Part shown: positions 1-8,690 of the stretch, piece after piece
How positions within the stretch are numbered: position 1 is the first letter of the stretch
How the letters are laid out: every line of letters begins with the position of its first letter
Assembly: GCF_003814815.1 (NCBI RefSeq)
Contig: NZ_RKQQ01000007.1
Span: 124,001 to 188,000, forward strand
Direction of reading: 5' to 3'
Length of the DNA stretch: 64,000 nt
Origin: Salisediminibacterium halotolerans
GTDB lineage: Bacteria; Bacillota; Bacilli; Bacillales; Salisediminibacteriaceae
Notes under the pieces: model-generated
What the model was told of the DNA's origin: nothing
What the model saw: the letters and a program-made list of their open reading frames with translations, nothing else
The model's database searches: none
Program-made: the position numbers and the translations under genes

Positions 1-1
1 C

Positions 2-226
2 GGTGAACAGCATAAGATTGATTTGGCGTTCTTACCAATCGGCGACAATTTTACGATGGGACCGGATGATGCATTGTTGGCAGCAAAGTGGCTCCAAGCG
101 AAGAAAGTTGTTCCGATCCACTACGATACGTTCCCGCTGATTGAACAGGACGGCGAAGCTTTTGCGGCAAAAGTGAACCCGGGAGACGGGATTCCGATGA
201 AAGCCGGAGATGAAATTGAATTATAA
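2..226 (+). CDS. ytkL: Metal-dependent hydrolase, UPF0173 (YtkL) family, C-terminal part
   Basis: The 3' end of a gene that begins before the window; 74 codons are visible in the frame ending at the TAA. The visible part holds the family hallmarks [11 protein letters not shown] and VPIHYDTFP, whose Asp and His are metal ligands in the metallo-beta-lactamase fold of UPF0173 proteins. The exact substrate of this family is not established. In B. subtilis the ytkL homologue also lies near ytoI, so the assignment fits the context. The start, the N-terminal HxHxDH motif and the promoter lie outside the window. Confidence 0.85.
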   Translation, partial: GEQHKIDLAFLPIGDNFTMGPDDALLAAKWLQAKKVVPIHYDTFPLIEQDGEAFAAKVNPGDGIPMKAGDEIEL

Positions 227-232
227 AAAACT

Positions 233-274
233 GTGCCGGAGATCTTTAAGGATCATAGATCTCCGGCACTTCTT
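233..274 (-). terminator. Terminator hairpin, mainly for the minus-strand lipoprotein gene
   Basis: A perfect 12-bp stem (233-244 with 258-269, GTGCCGGAGATC) encloses a 13-nt loop. Read on the minus strand it is followed by a run of T (TTTTTTAT), as in an intrinsic terminator. On the plus strand only a weak T-rich stretch follows, so it may serve the ytkL transcript less well. The stem overlaps the last codons of the lipoprotein gene. Confidence 0.7.
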
Positions 275-932
275 CGTCATATTCTTCTTCCATGTAGGTT
301 AAAACTTCTTCATCAAACTCTTGGCGCAGAAAAACGCCGTTTACATAGTCACTGGCCTCCTGCTCGTATTCCTCGAGCAGTGTAGGAATCAGACGCTGCC
401 AAATAACCGTCCGTTCAACATGATCACGATCAAACTCGGTCATGAATTCTTCGATCGTTTTATCAAGCGAAGCGGACATTCCTTTTATAATCGGCGGCAT
501 GCTGTCTTGATAGACTTGTACATTGTATTCTGCTTGCTGTTTGATCATCTCCTCAGAAATGGTGACATCGTATTCATCTTCGGCGTATTTGCGCCAAGCT
601 TTTTCATAACTTTGCCGATCAAGAGCCAACTGGAGGATTTCTTCCTCATCCCAATCCTCTTCGAACTCGTGTTTTTGAATATAATAACGGATGAACCATT
701 TTTTTAGTTCATCATCCTCGTTTGCGTCCTCGAGCAGATAAGCGCGGTTATTAAATAACGTGACCGCCCGATCGGTCAAGTCTCGATAATCTTCGGCTGA
801 AAGCGGGGGCTGTTGATCGCTGAATGATGACTCCGGCTGATCCACTTCGACTTCCGGAGGAGTGGGCTCGCTCCCGGAAGTGCATGCTTGAAGCATTAGT
901 AAAAATAAAACAACGGGCAAGAATCGGTGCAT
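246..932 (-). CDS. Predicted lipoprotein of unknown function
   Basis: A 228-residue protein with a short lipoprotein signal: a hydrophobic stretch (residues 4-14) and the lipobox LQAC, giving a predicted lipid-modified Cys17. A Pro/Glu/Ser-rich linker (about 20-45) follows, then a very acidic, probably helical domain with many EEE and DEE clusters. It should sit on the outer face of the membrane. An AGGAG ribosome site precedes the ATG. It is divergent from ytoI, and its 3' end overlaps its own terminator stem. I do not recognise the family. The acidity would fit secretion into a salty medium, but that is inference. Confidence 0.75.
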   Translation of the reverse strand: MHRFLPVVLFLLMLQACTSGSEPTPPEVEVDQPESSFSDQQPPLSAEDYRDLTDRAVTLFNNRAYLLEDANEDDELKKWFIRYYIQKHEFEEDWDEEEILQLALDRQSYEKAWRKYAEDEYDVTISEEMIKQQAEYNVQVYQDSMPPIIKGMSASLDKTIEEFMTEFDRDHVERTVIWQRLIPTLLEEYEQEASDYVNGVFLRQEFDEEVLTYMEEEYDEEVPEIYDP

Positions 933-1029
933 CCGGATGAACTCCTCTCAGAAAAATCGTTTCTCTGTTTCATTGTAGATCAGCAGCCGCCTATATGAAA
1001 TAGTCGCATAGGCAGAATCTGAAAAGAAC

Positions 1030-1058
1030 TTGAAGAATTGGCTGAAGATGATTATACT
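1030..1058 (+). promoter_or_regulatory. SigA-type promoter for ytoI
   Basis: TTGAAG (1030-1035) and TATACT (1053-1058) are separated by 17 bp and lie about 65 bp before the ytoI start, in the intergenic region divergent from the lipoprotein gene. Confidence 0.6.
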
Positions 1059-1121
1059 TGTCTTAGTACAGTGACGGAAAATAGAAGAAACAGTTTAATG
1101 AAATGAGGAGTGAATCTGCTT

Positions 1122-2429
1122 ATGACGAAGCATGAGCAAATATTACAGCATATACGCTCACTGGATGTCGGAAACAAAATTTCTGTCAGACACGTTGCGA
1201 AAGTGCTTAATGTCAGTGAAGGCACCGCGTACCGGGCGATTAAAGATGCAGAAAATCAGGGTCTCGTCAGCACGATTGAACGTGTCGGGACGATCCGGAT
1301 TGAGAAAAAGCAAAAAGATAATATCGAGCGCCTGACGTACGCAGAAGTTGTTAATATCGTTGACGGCCATGTCATTGGCGGACGAAATGGGCTTTACAAA
1401 ACACTGAACAAGTTTGTCATCGGTGCGATGAAAGCCGAGGCGATGATGCGTTATATCGAAGCGGGCAACTTGCTTATCGTCGGCAACCGTGAACAAGTAC
1501 ATAAACTGGCGCTGGAATCCGGCTCAGCTGTGTTAATAACAGGCGGATTTGAAACGAGCGACGATGTCAGGCAGCTGGCAGATGAACTGCAGCTGCCGCT
1601 GATTACGACAAGTTACGATACGTTTACTGTGGCGACAATGATTAACCGGGCCATTTACGACCAGCTTATTAAAAAAGAAATTATTTCTGTCGAAGATATT
1701 TTAATACCGCTGGAGAGCACAAATTTCTTAAGTCTGGATGACACGGTCGGGCGCTGGCAGGAATTGAATGAAGCAACCGGGCATAACCGCTATCCCGTCA
1801 TTGACCAGCACGCGAAACTGCACGGCATGATCACAGCAAAAGATGTGATCGGCGTCGATCCGTCGGTCAGTATCGAAAAAGTCATGACAAAACACCCGAT
1901 TTCGGTGACGAGTCATACGTCAGTAGCCTCGGCAGCGCATATGATGGTGTGGGAAGGGATTGAACTTCTCCCCGTTATTGACAGCTCGAAAAAATTAACC
2001 GGCGTGATTAGCCGGCAGGACGTGCTTAAAGCATTGCAGATGATTCAGAGGCAGCCGCACGTCGGCGACACGATTGAAGATCTCGTCACGCGCCATTTTG
2101 AAGATGTCTCGAATACACAGGAAAACTGTTTCCAGCTCGAAGTGACGCCGCAAATGACAAATCATTTAGGCACGATCTCTTACGGTGTTTTAACGACGGT
2201 CGTAACGGAGTCGGGAAGCCGTGTCCTGCGCAAATATAAAAAAGGGGACCTTGTCGTTGAAAACATTACGATCTTTTTTATCAAGCCGGTGCAAATCGAT
2301 GCGATCCTTCAAGTCTATCCGCGTGTCTTGGAAGTCAGCCGTAAATTCGGAAAAGTTGATGTCGAAGTGTACCACCAAGGACAAATAGTCGGTAAAGCGA
2401 TGTTGATGGCCCAGCTTATTGATCGTTAG
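1122..2429 (+). CDS. ytoI: YtoI-type protein: HTH, DRTGG, two CBS domains and a hot-dog domain
   Basis: A 435-residue multidomain protein of unknown precise role. An N-terminal winged-helix-like segment (about 1-60, with VSEGTAYRAIKDAE) suggests DNA binding. A DRTGG domain (about 75-190) and paired CBS domains (about 200-310; VIDQHAKLHGMITAKDVIG and VIDSSKKLTGVISRQDVL) follow; CBS pairs usually bind adenine nucleotides. The C-terminal 110 residues resemble a thioesterase-type hot-dog fold. The ATG at 1122 is chosen because GAGGAG lies upstream, while an in-frame GTG at 1110 overlaps that site. The N-terminus MTKHEQIL also matches B. subtilis YtoI as I remember it. It converges on ytpI with a 14-bp overlap. 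Confidence 0.85.
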   Translation: MTKHEQILQHIRSLDVGNKISVRHVAKVLNVSEGTAYRAIKDAENQGLVSTIERVGTIRIEKKQKDNIERLTYAEVVNIVDGHVIGGRNGLYKTLNKFVIGAMKAEAMMRYIEAGNLLIVGNREQVHKLALESGSAVLITGGFETSDDVRQLADELQLPLITTSYDTFTVATMINRAIYDQLIKKEIISVEDILIPLESTNFLSLDDTVGRWQELNEATGHNRYPVIDQHAKLHGMITAKDVIGVDPSVSIEKVMTKHPISVTSHTSVASAAHMMVWEGIELLPVIDSSKKLTGVISRQDVLKALQMIQRQPHVGDTIEDLVTRHFEDVSNTQENCFQLEVTPQMTNHLGTISYGVLTTVVTESGSRVLRKYKKGDLVVENITIFFIKPVQIDAILQVYPRVLEVSRKFGKVDVEVYHQGQIVGKAMLMAQLIDR

Positions 2430-2715
2430 CCGCAAGCTCCTTTTCAACGTAAGGTTTAAGCTGTTTGAAATTGCGAATACCTAAAAAGATATTTGCGCCG
2501 CCGACTGCAACAAACAACAGCAGCACAAACGCAGCCGGTCCTGTTAAATAATACGCAAAGCTGTTGATTCCGAAAGCAGCTAAAAAGACGCCGGCTGCAA
2601 CGCTGCTTTTGGCAGCATAAGACCGCTTTTCTGCCGGTCCGGAGCTCCTCGTCTGATTAACTTTGAAGTAGACAAACAGCACTAGTGAGATCACAATCGT
2701 TGTGATTAAAAACAT
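2416..2715 (-). CDS. ytpI: YtpI family membrane protein
   Basis: A 99-residue protein with three hydrophobic segments (about 2-15, 38-55 and 58-78) and a charged C-terminus, matching YtpI proteins in size and in position next to ytoI and nrnA. The start at 2715 is preceded by AAGGAG at good spacing; a longer in-frame reading would begin without a ribosome site. The 3' end overlaps ytoI by 14 bp tail to tail. Function is unknown in the family. Confidence 0.75.
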   Translation of the reverse strand: MFLITTIVISLVLFVYFKVNQTRSSGPAEKRSYAAKSSVAAGVFLAAFGINSFAYYLTGPAAFVLLLFVAVGGANIFLGIRNFKQLKPYVEKELAANDQ

Positions 2716-2836
2716 ATCAGCAGACTCCTTCTTTGCTCGGTGCAGGACCGAATTTTTATTGCTGTGTCTATTGTAATCTGAACAAGGCGCCGGGAGCAAC
2801 TGCCGTCATCAGTGTATAACGAAGGGGATTGAAAAA

Positions 2837-3778
2837 ATGAAGAAAAATATCTTAGAAAAAATCAAAGACTTCGAGACGATTATTATCTTGCGCCACGTGC
2901 GTCCGGATCCTGATGCGGTCGGTTCCCAAGCCGCAATGAAGGTTTTGATAAATTCTTTATACCCGGAAAAAGCGGTCTATTTAGGCGGAGAAAATGAATT
3001 GTCGCTGGCATTTTTAGCAGAGATGGATGCTGTGCCGGATCATTTGTTTTCCGAAGCGCTGATCATTGTTTGCGATACGGCAAACCGGGCGCGTATCGAT
3101 GATCAGCGTTATCAGTACGGGAAAGAACTGATTAAAATCGATCATCATCCGATTGTTGATGAGTTCGGAACATTGGCGCTGATTGATGAACAAGCGAGCT
3201 CCACATGTGAAATGTTATTTGAACTGTTTTTAGAAGCTGAAAAAGAAGGCGCTGAACTTTCAGCTGAACTCGCGCGTCTATTATATGCCGGGATCGCAGC
3301 TGACACGGGCCGTTTTCGTTTCTCCAATACATCGGAGCGAACTTTTTTGGCAGCGGCCCGGTTGGTAAAAGAAGATTTTTCACGGGAAGAACTGTATAAC
3401 GAGCTGTATAAAACGTCGCTTCCGCTCATGCGTTTGGAAGGTTATGTGCTATCGCAGGCGGAAATCAGCGAAGCTGGAACCGGGCACATTTTTTTACCGA
3501 AAGAAAAGCTCGAAGAATTTCAAGTGGGCCCGCAAGAAACGTCGTTAATCATTAACACTTTCTCTGCCTTAGAAGGGCTTAAAGCCTGGGTGTTTTTCGT
3601 TGAAGAAGGGGATCTCATTCGTGTGCGTCTTAGATCTAAAGGTCCGGAAATTCATAAGCTGGCGGAAACGTATCGAGGCGGCGGTCATCCGATGGCGTCC
3701 GGAGCAACTGTTTATTCATGGGAAGAAGCGGAACAATTGTTAACGGAATTAAAAAAGATGTGCCAAAGCAGCGCATGA
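2837..3778 (+). CDS. nrnA: Bifunctional oligoribonuclease / pAp phosphatase NrnA
   Basis: A 313-residue DHH-family phosphoesterase. It degrades 2-5 nt RNA fragments and dephosphorylates 3'-phosphoadenosine 5'-phosphate. The DHH domain shows RPDPDAVGS near residue 23, VCDTANRARID near 80 and KIDHHP near 100, which supply the Mn-binding Asp and His residues. The C-terminal DHHA1 domain ends with RGGGHPMASGA. An AAGGGG ribosome site lies before the ATG. In B. subtilis ytrH and ytrI separate nrnA from dnaE; here a terminator and then dnaE follow directly. Confidence 0.93.
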   Translation: MKKNILEKIKDFETIIILRHVRPDPDAVGSQAAMKVLINSLYPEKAVYLGGENELSLAFLAEMDAVPDHLFSEALIIVCDTANRARIDDQRYQYGKELIKIDHHPIVDEFGTLALIDEQASSTCEMLFELFLEAEKEGAELSAELARLLYAGIAADTGRFRFSNTSERTFLAAARLVKEDFSREELYNELYKTSLPLMRLEGYVLSQAEISEAGTGHIFLPKEKLEEFQVGPQETSLIINTFSALEGLKAWVFFVEEGDLIRVRLRSKGPEIHKLAETYRGGGHPMASGATVYSWEEAEQLLTELKKMCQSSA

Positions 3779-3800
3779 TCATCCGCAAAACGACGCAAAA

Positions 3801-3827
3801 AAACACTTCCAACCGAAGTGTTTTTTT
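3801..3827 (+). terminator. Terminator after nrnA
   Basis: The stem AACACTTC / GAAGTGTT with a short CAACC loop is followed by seven T. It sits 25 bp after the nrnA stop and separates nrnA from dnaE. Confidence 0.85.
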
Positions 3828-3918
3828 ATTATTTTCGGACGCTTTTCTTTAGCAAAATTATTAGGCATAATAGGGAAAGAAACATTTGTTCTACTTTATG
3901 CGGATGAGGTGTCTAAAC

Positions 3919-6900
3919 ATGGCGTATGTTCATTTACATGTACATAGTGAATACAGCTTGCTTCAAAGTACGGCAGCAATTCCGGCACTCGTCCGAAATG
4001 CCGCTGAAAAAGGGTTTGCGGCACTTGCATTAACGGACAAAAATGCGATGTACGGAACCGTGCAGTTTTATGAGCAATGCCTGGCATCCGGAATTAAACC
4101 GGTTCTCGGAGTGGAACTCACGGTCGTGCCGGCATATGCAGAGAAAGACGGTGAGTATACACTTATACTGCTGGCGAAATCGTATAAAGGGTATAAAAAC
4201 CTGTTGGCGCTGACAACAGCAGCCAATTTTCACGACGAGGATAAAAAGATCCAGATCACTTATGAAGAGCTGTATCCGAAGTTAGAAGAAGTGATTGTCT
4301 TGACGCCGTTTATGAGCGGCGAGATACAGCAGCTTGTTGAAGACGGCGAGGCGGAAAAAGCGGAGAAATTAACCGGACTTTTGCAGAAATATGCCGGCAG
4401 CGAGAATGTTTTTATTGAGATTCAAAACCATTGGCAAAAAAAAGAACGGGAGCGTATGCTGGCGATTCATAAATGGATTTTAAGCTCCGGTGTCCGTCCG
4501 GTGGCAACGAATCGTGTAGAGATGCTTGAAAAAAATCAAACGGAGGCATTTCAAACGTTAAAGGCGATTCGAAAAGGAACGTCATTGCATGAGCTTTCTG
4601 ACGCACCGGAAGACAGTGAAACGTATTTAAAAACAGCCGACGAGATGGCGTCGCTGTTTCCGTCTTGGCCGCAAGCTGTTGCGGAAACGGCAGCGATCGC
4701 GAAAGAGTGCAGCGTCGAGCTTCCGCTCGGAACAAAAGTGCTGCCGTCTTACCCGGTTCCGAGCAGTCAAACAGCCGAAGAATATTTGCGGGCGTGCTGT
4801 ATAAAGGGCGTTCATCAAAAATATGCAGATCCGGGAGCAGATGTTTGGGAGCGTCTCGATCACGAACTGTCGATTATTTCGGATATGGATTATGATGATT
4901 ATTTTTTAATTGTTCACGATTTTATGCGTTATGCGCATAATAACCGCATTTTAACGGGGCCCGGAAGAGGGTCGGCAGCCGGTTCGCTTGTTGCCTTTGT
5001 TCTTGATATCACCCAAGTTGATCCGTTGAAATATGATTTGCTTTTTGAGCGTTTTTTAAACCCTGAGCGGGTTTCGATGCCGGATATTGATATCGATTTT
5101 TCCGATCGCTCAAGGGAGTCGGTCATTAACTATGTTGCTGAAAAGTACGGTCACGACCGTGTTGCCCAAATCGTCACGTTCGGGACGCTCGCTGCGAAAG
5201 CGGCGCTTCGTGATGCGGCGAGAGCTTTAGGGACCGATCCCCGCTTGACCGATGAAGCAGCCAAACAGATACCGTCACGCGCAAGCATTCGGCTCCGCGA
5301 TGCTGTCAAGGAAGTCCCGGCTTTACAGAGACAGATCAGTCAGCACAGCGAGCTGCAAACATTGTTTCGTGTTGCCGAGGAGATTGAAGGGCTGCCGCGT
5401 CACACGTCCGTTCATGCCGCTGGTATCGTTATCAGTGAACACCCTTTGTCAGAGACCGTTCCGCTTGAGAAAGGACACGGGGAGTTGGCACTTACACAGT
5501 ATCCTATGGGGGATTTGGAAAAGCTCGGTTTATTGAAGATGGATTTTTTAGGTTTGCGAAATTTAAGCCTGATTGAACGGATCATAGAACTCATCAGCGA
5601 GGACCGGGGGGAATCGTTGAATGTAGCGGACATTCCGCTCGACAACAGCGCGATGTTTCAAATGTTTGGCCGCGGCGACACAAACGGTATCTTTCAACTG
5701 GAGTCGCAAGGAATGAAAAGCGTGCTTAAACGCTTAAAACCGTCGTCGTTCGAGGATATTGTCGCTGTGAATGCCCTTTACCGTCCCGGGCCAATGGAAC
5801 AAATCCCCGTTTTTATTAATCGGAAAAACGGCGCAGAACCTGTCAGTTACCCTCATCCTGATTTAGAACCGATCCTTAAAAGAACTTACGGCGTGATGAT
5901 TTATCAAGAGCAAATTATGCAAATTGCCTCTCTGATGGCCGGCTTCTCGCTTGCAGAGGCAGACGTGCTTCGCCGCGCTGTCAGTAAAAAAAAGCACGAT
6001 GAGTTAGAGCGCGTCCGGTATGATTTTATCCGCGGGGCATTAAGTAACGGATACAGTGAAGAAGAAGCAGCGACCGTTTACGATTTAATCGAGCGCTTTG
6101 CGGACTACGGTTTCAACCGCAGTCATGCCGTTGCATACAGTATGATATCTTGTCAGCTAGGCTATTTAAAAGCTGTGTATACCGTTGAATTTTTGACAGC
6201 GTTAATGGAGCAGACGATGCATCATGAAGAAAAATTATCCGATTACATCTACGAAGCGAAATCGCGCGGGATCGCTGTCATGCCTCCGTCTGTAAACTCA
6301 AGCGGGGCAGGGTTTCATGTCGAAAACGGAGCGGTCAGAGTCGGGCTGTCAGTCATTAAGCATCTCGGTGCACAGACCGTTCGGGCAATTTTGCGGGCCC
6401 GCAAAGAAGAAGAGTTTTCCGGCCTGTTTGACTTATATGCCCGCATACCTAAACGCCTCTTGCCAAAACGATCGGCAGAAGCGCTTATCTTCGCGGGGGC
6501 GCTTGATGAGTTCGGCCAAGACCGTTCAGTCTTGCTCGCGTCTTTAGATGATGCGCTTGAATACGGAGAACGGATGAATGACGGCGAAACGAGTCTGTTT
6601 GCTGTCGAAGACCATCAGCCGTCCTATACTGATGCCGAGAAAATTCCGTTTATCGACCGGTTGAATTATGAAAAAGAGACACTCGGGTTTTACGTATCAG
6701 GTCATCCGTTGGAAGAGGCGTCTGCATTGTTGGCCTCTTACAAACGGGAAACCTTGAAGGCAATCATGAACCGGCCGTCTGAAGGGAAAAAGGTGCGCGC
6801 AGCCGGAATCATCGAAGATATCCGCACGATTCGTACAAAGAAAAACCAACAAATGGCGTTTCTTCACCTTGTCGATGAATCCGGGGATGCCGAAGTTACC

Positions 6901-7299
6901 GTCTTTCCGCGGGCTTACGAACAATATAGTTTGAAATTGAAAAAAGGCGAACGCATCTTTATCGAAGCGGCTATGCAGCATCATGATGAGGCATGGAAGC
7001 TTGTTTTGCACAAAGCCGCGGCGATTGACGAGCTTTTGCAAAAAGAAAAAGAAAAACAGCAGCCCGTGTTATACTTAAATATCACTGCCTACAGCGAAAA
7101 AAAAGGCACTCTGCACGAAGTCAAAACTTGGCTCCAGGATACTCCGGGGGAAATTCCTGTTGTGCTGCATTATGAATCTGCAGGCAAAACGGTGAAACTC
7201 TCGGAAATGTGGAATGTTAAGGCGGAGGGAAGGCTGCTTGCAAAACTGGAAGCGCTCCTTGGAAAAAAGAATGTATTTTTGCGGGGTGCAAGGGTGTAA
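3919..7299 (+). CDS. dnaE: DNA polymerase III alpha subunit DnaE
   Basis: A 1126-residue family C DNA polymerase, close to the usual length of Bacillus DnaE, which extends RNA primers before PolC takes over. An N-terminal PHP domain begins HLHVHSEYSLL. The palm contains GPGRGSAAGS (about 345) and PDIDIDFSDR (about 389-398), which carries the catalytic Asp pair; a third Asp lies in KMDFLGLRNL. A helix-hairpin-helix region and a C-terminal OB fold (about 965-1060) follow. The start at 3919 has GAGGTG before it and begins MAYVHLHVH as in the family; an upstream in-frame start adds 11 unlikely residues. There is no 3'-5' exonuclease insert, so it is not PolC. Confidence 0.96.
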   Translation: MAYVHLHVHSEYSLLQSTAAIPALVRNAAEKGFAALALTDKNAMYGTVQFYEQCLASGIKPVLGVELTVVPAYAEKDGEYTLILLAKSYKGYKNLLALTTAANFHDEDKKIQITYEELYPKLEEVIVLTPFMSGEIQQLVEDGEAEKAEKLTGLLQKYAGSENVFIEIQNHWQKKERERMLAIHKWILSSGVRPVATNRVEMLEKNQTEAFQTLKAIRKGTSLHELSDAPEDSETYLKTADEMASLFPSWPQAVAETAAIAKECSVELPLGTKVLPSYPVPSSQTAEEYLRACCIKGVHQKYADPGADVWERLDHELSIISDMDYDDYFLIVHDFMRYAHNNRILTGPGRGSAAGSLVAFVLDITQVDPLKYDLLFERFLNPERVSMPDIDIDFSDRSRESVINYVAEKYGHDRVAQIVTFGTLAAKAALRDAARALGTDPRLTDEAAKQIPSRASIRLRDAVKEVPALQRQISQHSELQTLFRVAEEIEGLPRHTSVHAAGIVISEHPLSETVPLEKGHGELALTQYPMGDLEKLGLLKMDFLGLRNLSLIERIIELISEDRGESLNVADIPLDNSAMFQMFGRGDTNGIFQLESQGMKSVLKRLKPSSFEDIVAVNALYRPGPMEQIPVFINRKNGAEPVSYPHPDLEPILKRTYGVMIYQEQIMQIASLMAGFSLAEADVLRRAVSKKKHDELERVRYDFIRGALSNGYSEEEAATVYDLIERFADYGFNRSHAVAYSMISCQLGYLKAVYTVEFLTALMEQTMHHEEKLSDYIYEAKSRGIAVMPPSVNSSGAGFHVENGAVRVGLSVIKHLGAQTVRAILRARKEEEFSGLFDLYARIPKRLLPKRSAEALIFAGALDEFGQDRSVLLASLDDALEYGERMNDGETSLFAVEDHQPSYTDAEKIPFIDRLNYEKETLGFYVSGHPLEEASALLASYKRETLKAIMNRPSEGKKVRAAGIIEDIRTIRTKKNQQMAFLHLVDESGDAEVTVFPRAYEQYSLKLKKGERIFIEAAMQHHDEAWKLVLHKAAAIDELLQKEKEKQQPVLYLNITAYSEKKGTLHEVKTWLQDTPGEIPVVLHYESAGKTVKLSEMWNVKAEGRLLAKLEALLGKKNVFLRGARV

Positions 7300-7316
7300 C
7301 AATATTCGGAATTTGT

Positions 7317-7322
7317 TATAAT
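7317..7322 (+). promoter_or_regulatory. Probable -10 box for the malic enzyme gene
   Basis: A perfect TATAAT sits 59 bp before the GTG start. No good -35 match lies at the correct distance, so the promoter may need an activator or be weak. The operator-like palindrome at 7339-7351 lies just downstream of the expected transcription start. Confidence 0.45.
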
Positions 7323-7338
7323 AGACAAGGACTTTAAG

Positions 7339-7351
7339 GTGGTCTGACCAC
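7339..7351 (+). promoter_or_regulatory. GntR/FadR-type operator palindrome in the malic-enzyme leader
   Basis: GTGGTCTGACCAC is a perfect 13-bp palindrome around a central T. The core TGGTnnnACCA is the classic half-site pattern of FadR-subfamily GntR regulators. It lies between the -10 box and the ribosome site, where a bound repressor would block transcription. A FadR-subfamily regulator gene follows malic enzyme (8691-9353), making it the natural candidate ligand. Confidence 0.5.
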
Positions 7352-7380
7352 TTCGAAAATTACAAAGGAGAGTGTTGCTC

Positions 7381-8622
7381 GTGGCTACATTGCGGGAAGA
7401 GGCGCTGCATATGCATCGGGAAAAAAAGGGGAAAATTGAAACAAAACCGAAAGTGCCGGTACGGAACAAGGAGGATTTGTCTTTAGCTTATTCTCCTGGG
7501 GTGGCTGAACCTTGTAAAGAAATTTTTGAAGATCCGCAGACCGTGTACGATTATACCGTTAAAGGCAATATGGTCGGGGTCGTCAGCGATGGAACAGCAG
7601 TTCTCGGATTGGGGAACATTGGACCGGAAGCAGCGATGCCCGTTATGGAAGGTAAAGCAGTGTTATTTAAATCGTTTGCCGGCGTCGATGCTTTTCCTGT
7701 CTGTCTAAATTCAAATGACGTCAATACGATTGTCGAAACCGTTAAATTAATGGAACCGACATTCGGGGGAATTAACCTTGAGGACATTGCAGCTCCGAAA
7801 TGTTTTGAAATTGAAGAGCGGCTGAAACGGGAAATGAACATCCCTGTTTTTCACGATGATCAGCACGGTACAGCAATTGTCACGGCTGCAGGCCTCTTAA
7901 ATGCGCTGAAGCTTTCCGGAAAAACACTTGCAGAAACGAAAGTTGTCGTGAACGGCGCAGGAGCTGCCGGTATTGCGATCATTAATTTATTGATGAGCAT
8001 GGGGTGCAAATCGGTGATTCTCTGCGATTCGAAAGGCGCGATTTATGAGGGGCGCCCGTTCGGGATGAACGACTTGAAACATAACATTGCGCTGAAAACG
8101 AATCTAGAGAAAAAAGCAGGTACGCTTGAAGAAGTGATCGGTGAGACGGATGTTTTTATCGGCGTCTCAGTCGAAGGCGCGTTAACTAAAGAGATGATCG
8201 AACGGATGAATGAAAATCCGATTATTTTTGCGATGGCAAATCCGGTGCCGGAAATTATGCCGGAAGAAGCGAAAGCGGCCGGTGCAAGTGTGATCGGTAC
8301 CGGACGTTCCGATTTTCCTAACCAAGTAAACAATGTGTTGGCATTTCCGGGGATCTTTCGCGGAGCCCTCGATGTATCAGCGACACATATAAATGAAGAG
8401 ATGAAAGTAGCGGCCGTAAAAGCTATTGCAGGGTTAATCGCAGAAAAGGACGTTGATCCTGACTATGTAATTCCCGGACCGTTCGATAAACGCGTAGCGC
8501 CAGAAGTGGCTCGTCAAGTAGCGATCGCAGCGATGGAAACCGGAGTAGCGAGAAAAAAAGTGGATCCCGACAATGTTCGGCGCAATTGTGAGCAGCTGAC
8601 GATGATTGATGAAGACGCCTGA
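7381..8622 (+). CDS. ytsJ: NAD(P)-dependent malic enzyme (YtsJ type)
   Basis: A 413-residue malic enzyme that oxidatively decarboxylates malate to pyruvate. Visible motifs are SLAYSPGVAEPC near residue 33, GNMVGVVSDGTAVLGLGNIG near 60, the metal and substrate site VFHDDQHGTA near 155, and the dinucleotide fold VVNGAGAAGIA near 188. The size and closeness to B. subtilis YtsJ favour the short bacterial, NADP-preferring class, but cofactor choice cannot be proved here. The GTG at 7381 is chosen because AAAGGAG ends 10 bp upstream and the product begins LREEALH like its relatives. It lies between dnaE and a GntR regulator, and a terminator follows. Confidence 0.92.
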   Translation: MATLREEALHMHREKKGKIETKPKVPVRNKEDLSLAYSPGVAEPCKEIFEDPQTVYDYTVKGNMVGVVSDGTAVLGLGNIGPEAAMPVMEGKAVLFKSFAGVDAFPVCLNSNDVNTIVETVKLMEPTFGGINLEDIAAPKCFEIEERLKREMNIPVFHDDQHGTAIVTAAGLLNALKLSGKTLAETKVVVNGAGAAGIAIINLLMSMGCKSVILCDSKGAIYEGRPFGMNDLKHNIALKTNLEKKAGTLEEVIGETDVFIGVSVEGALTKEMIERMNENPIIFAMANPVPEIMPEEAKAAGASVIGTGRSDFPNQVNNVLAFPGIFRGALDVSATHINEEMKVAAVKAIAGLIAEKDVDPDYVIPGPFDKRVAPEVARQVAIAAMETGVARKKVDPDNVRRNCEQLTMIDEDA

Positions 8623-8628
8623 TTATCA

Positions 8629-8664
8629 CGGGCGGCTGTGTGATCAAACACAGCTGCCCGTTTT
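8629..8664 (+). terminator. Terminator after the malic enzyme gene
   Basis: A long stem (CGGGCGGCTGTG paired with CACAGCTGCCCG) is followed by TTTT. It lies 6 bp after the stop and just before the ribosome site of the regulator gene, so the regulator is probably made by readthrough or from a weak promoter. Confidence 0.75.
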
Positions 8665-8690
8665 CATTTAAAACAAGGAGGTTGCATCAT

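Noticed and set aside
321-707. Plus-strand open frame opposite the lipoprotein gene
   Set aside because: The minus-strand frame has a lipobox signal peptide and ribosome site; this one has neither and uses shadow-type composition.
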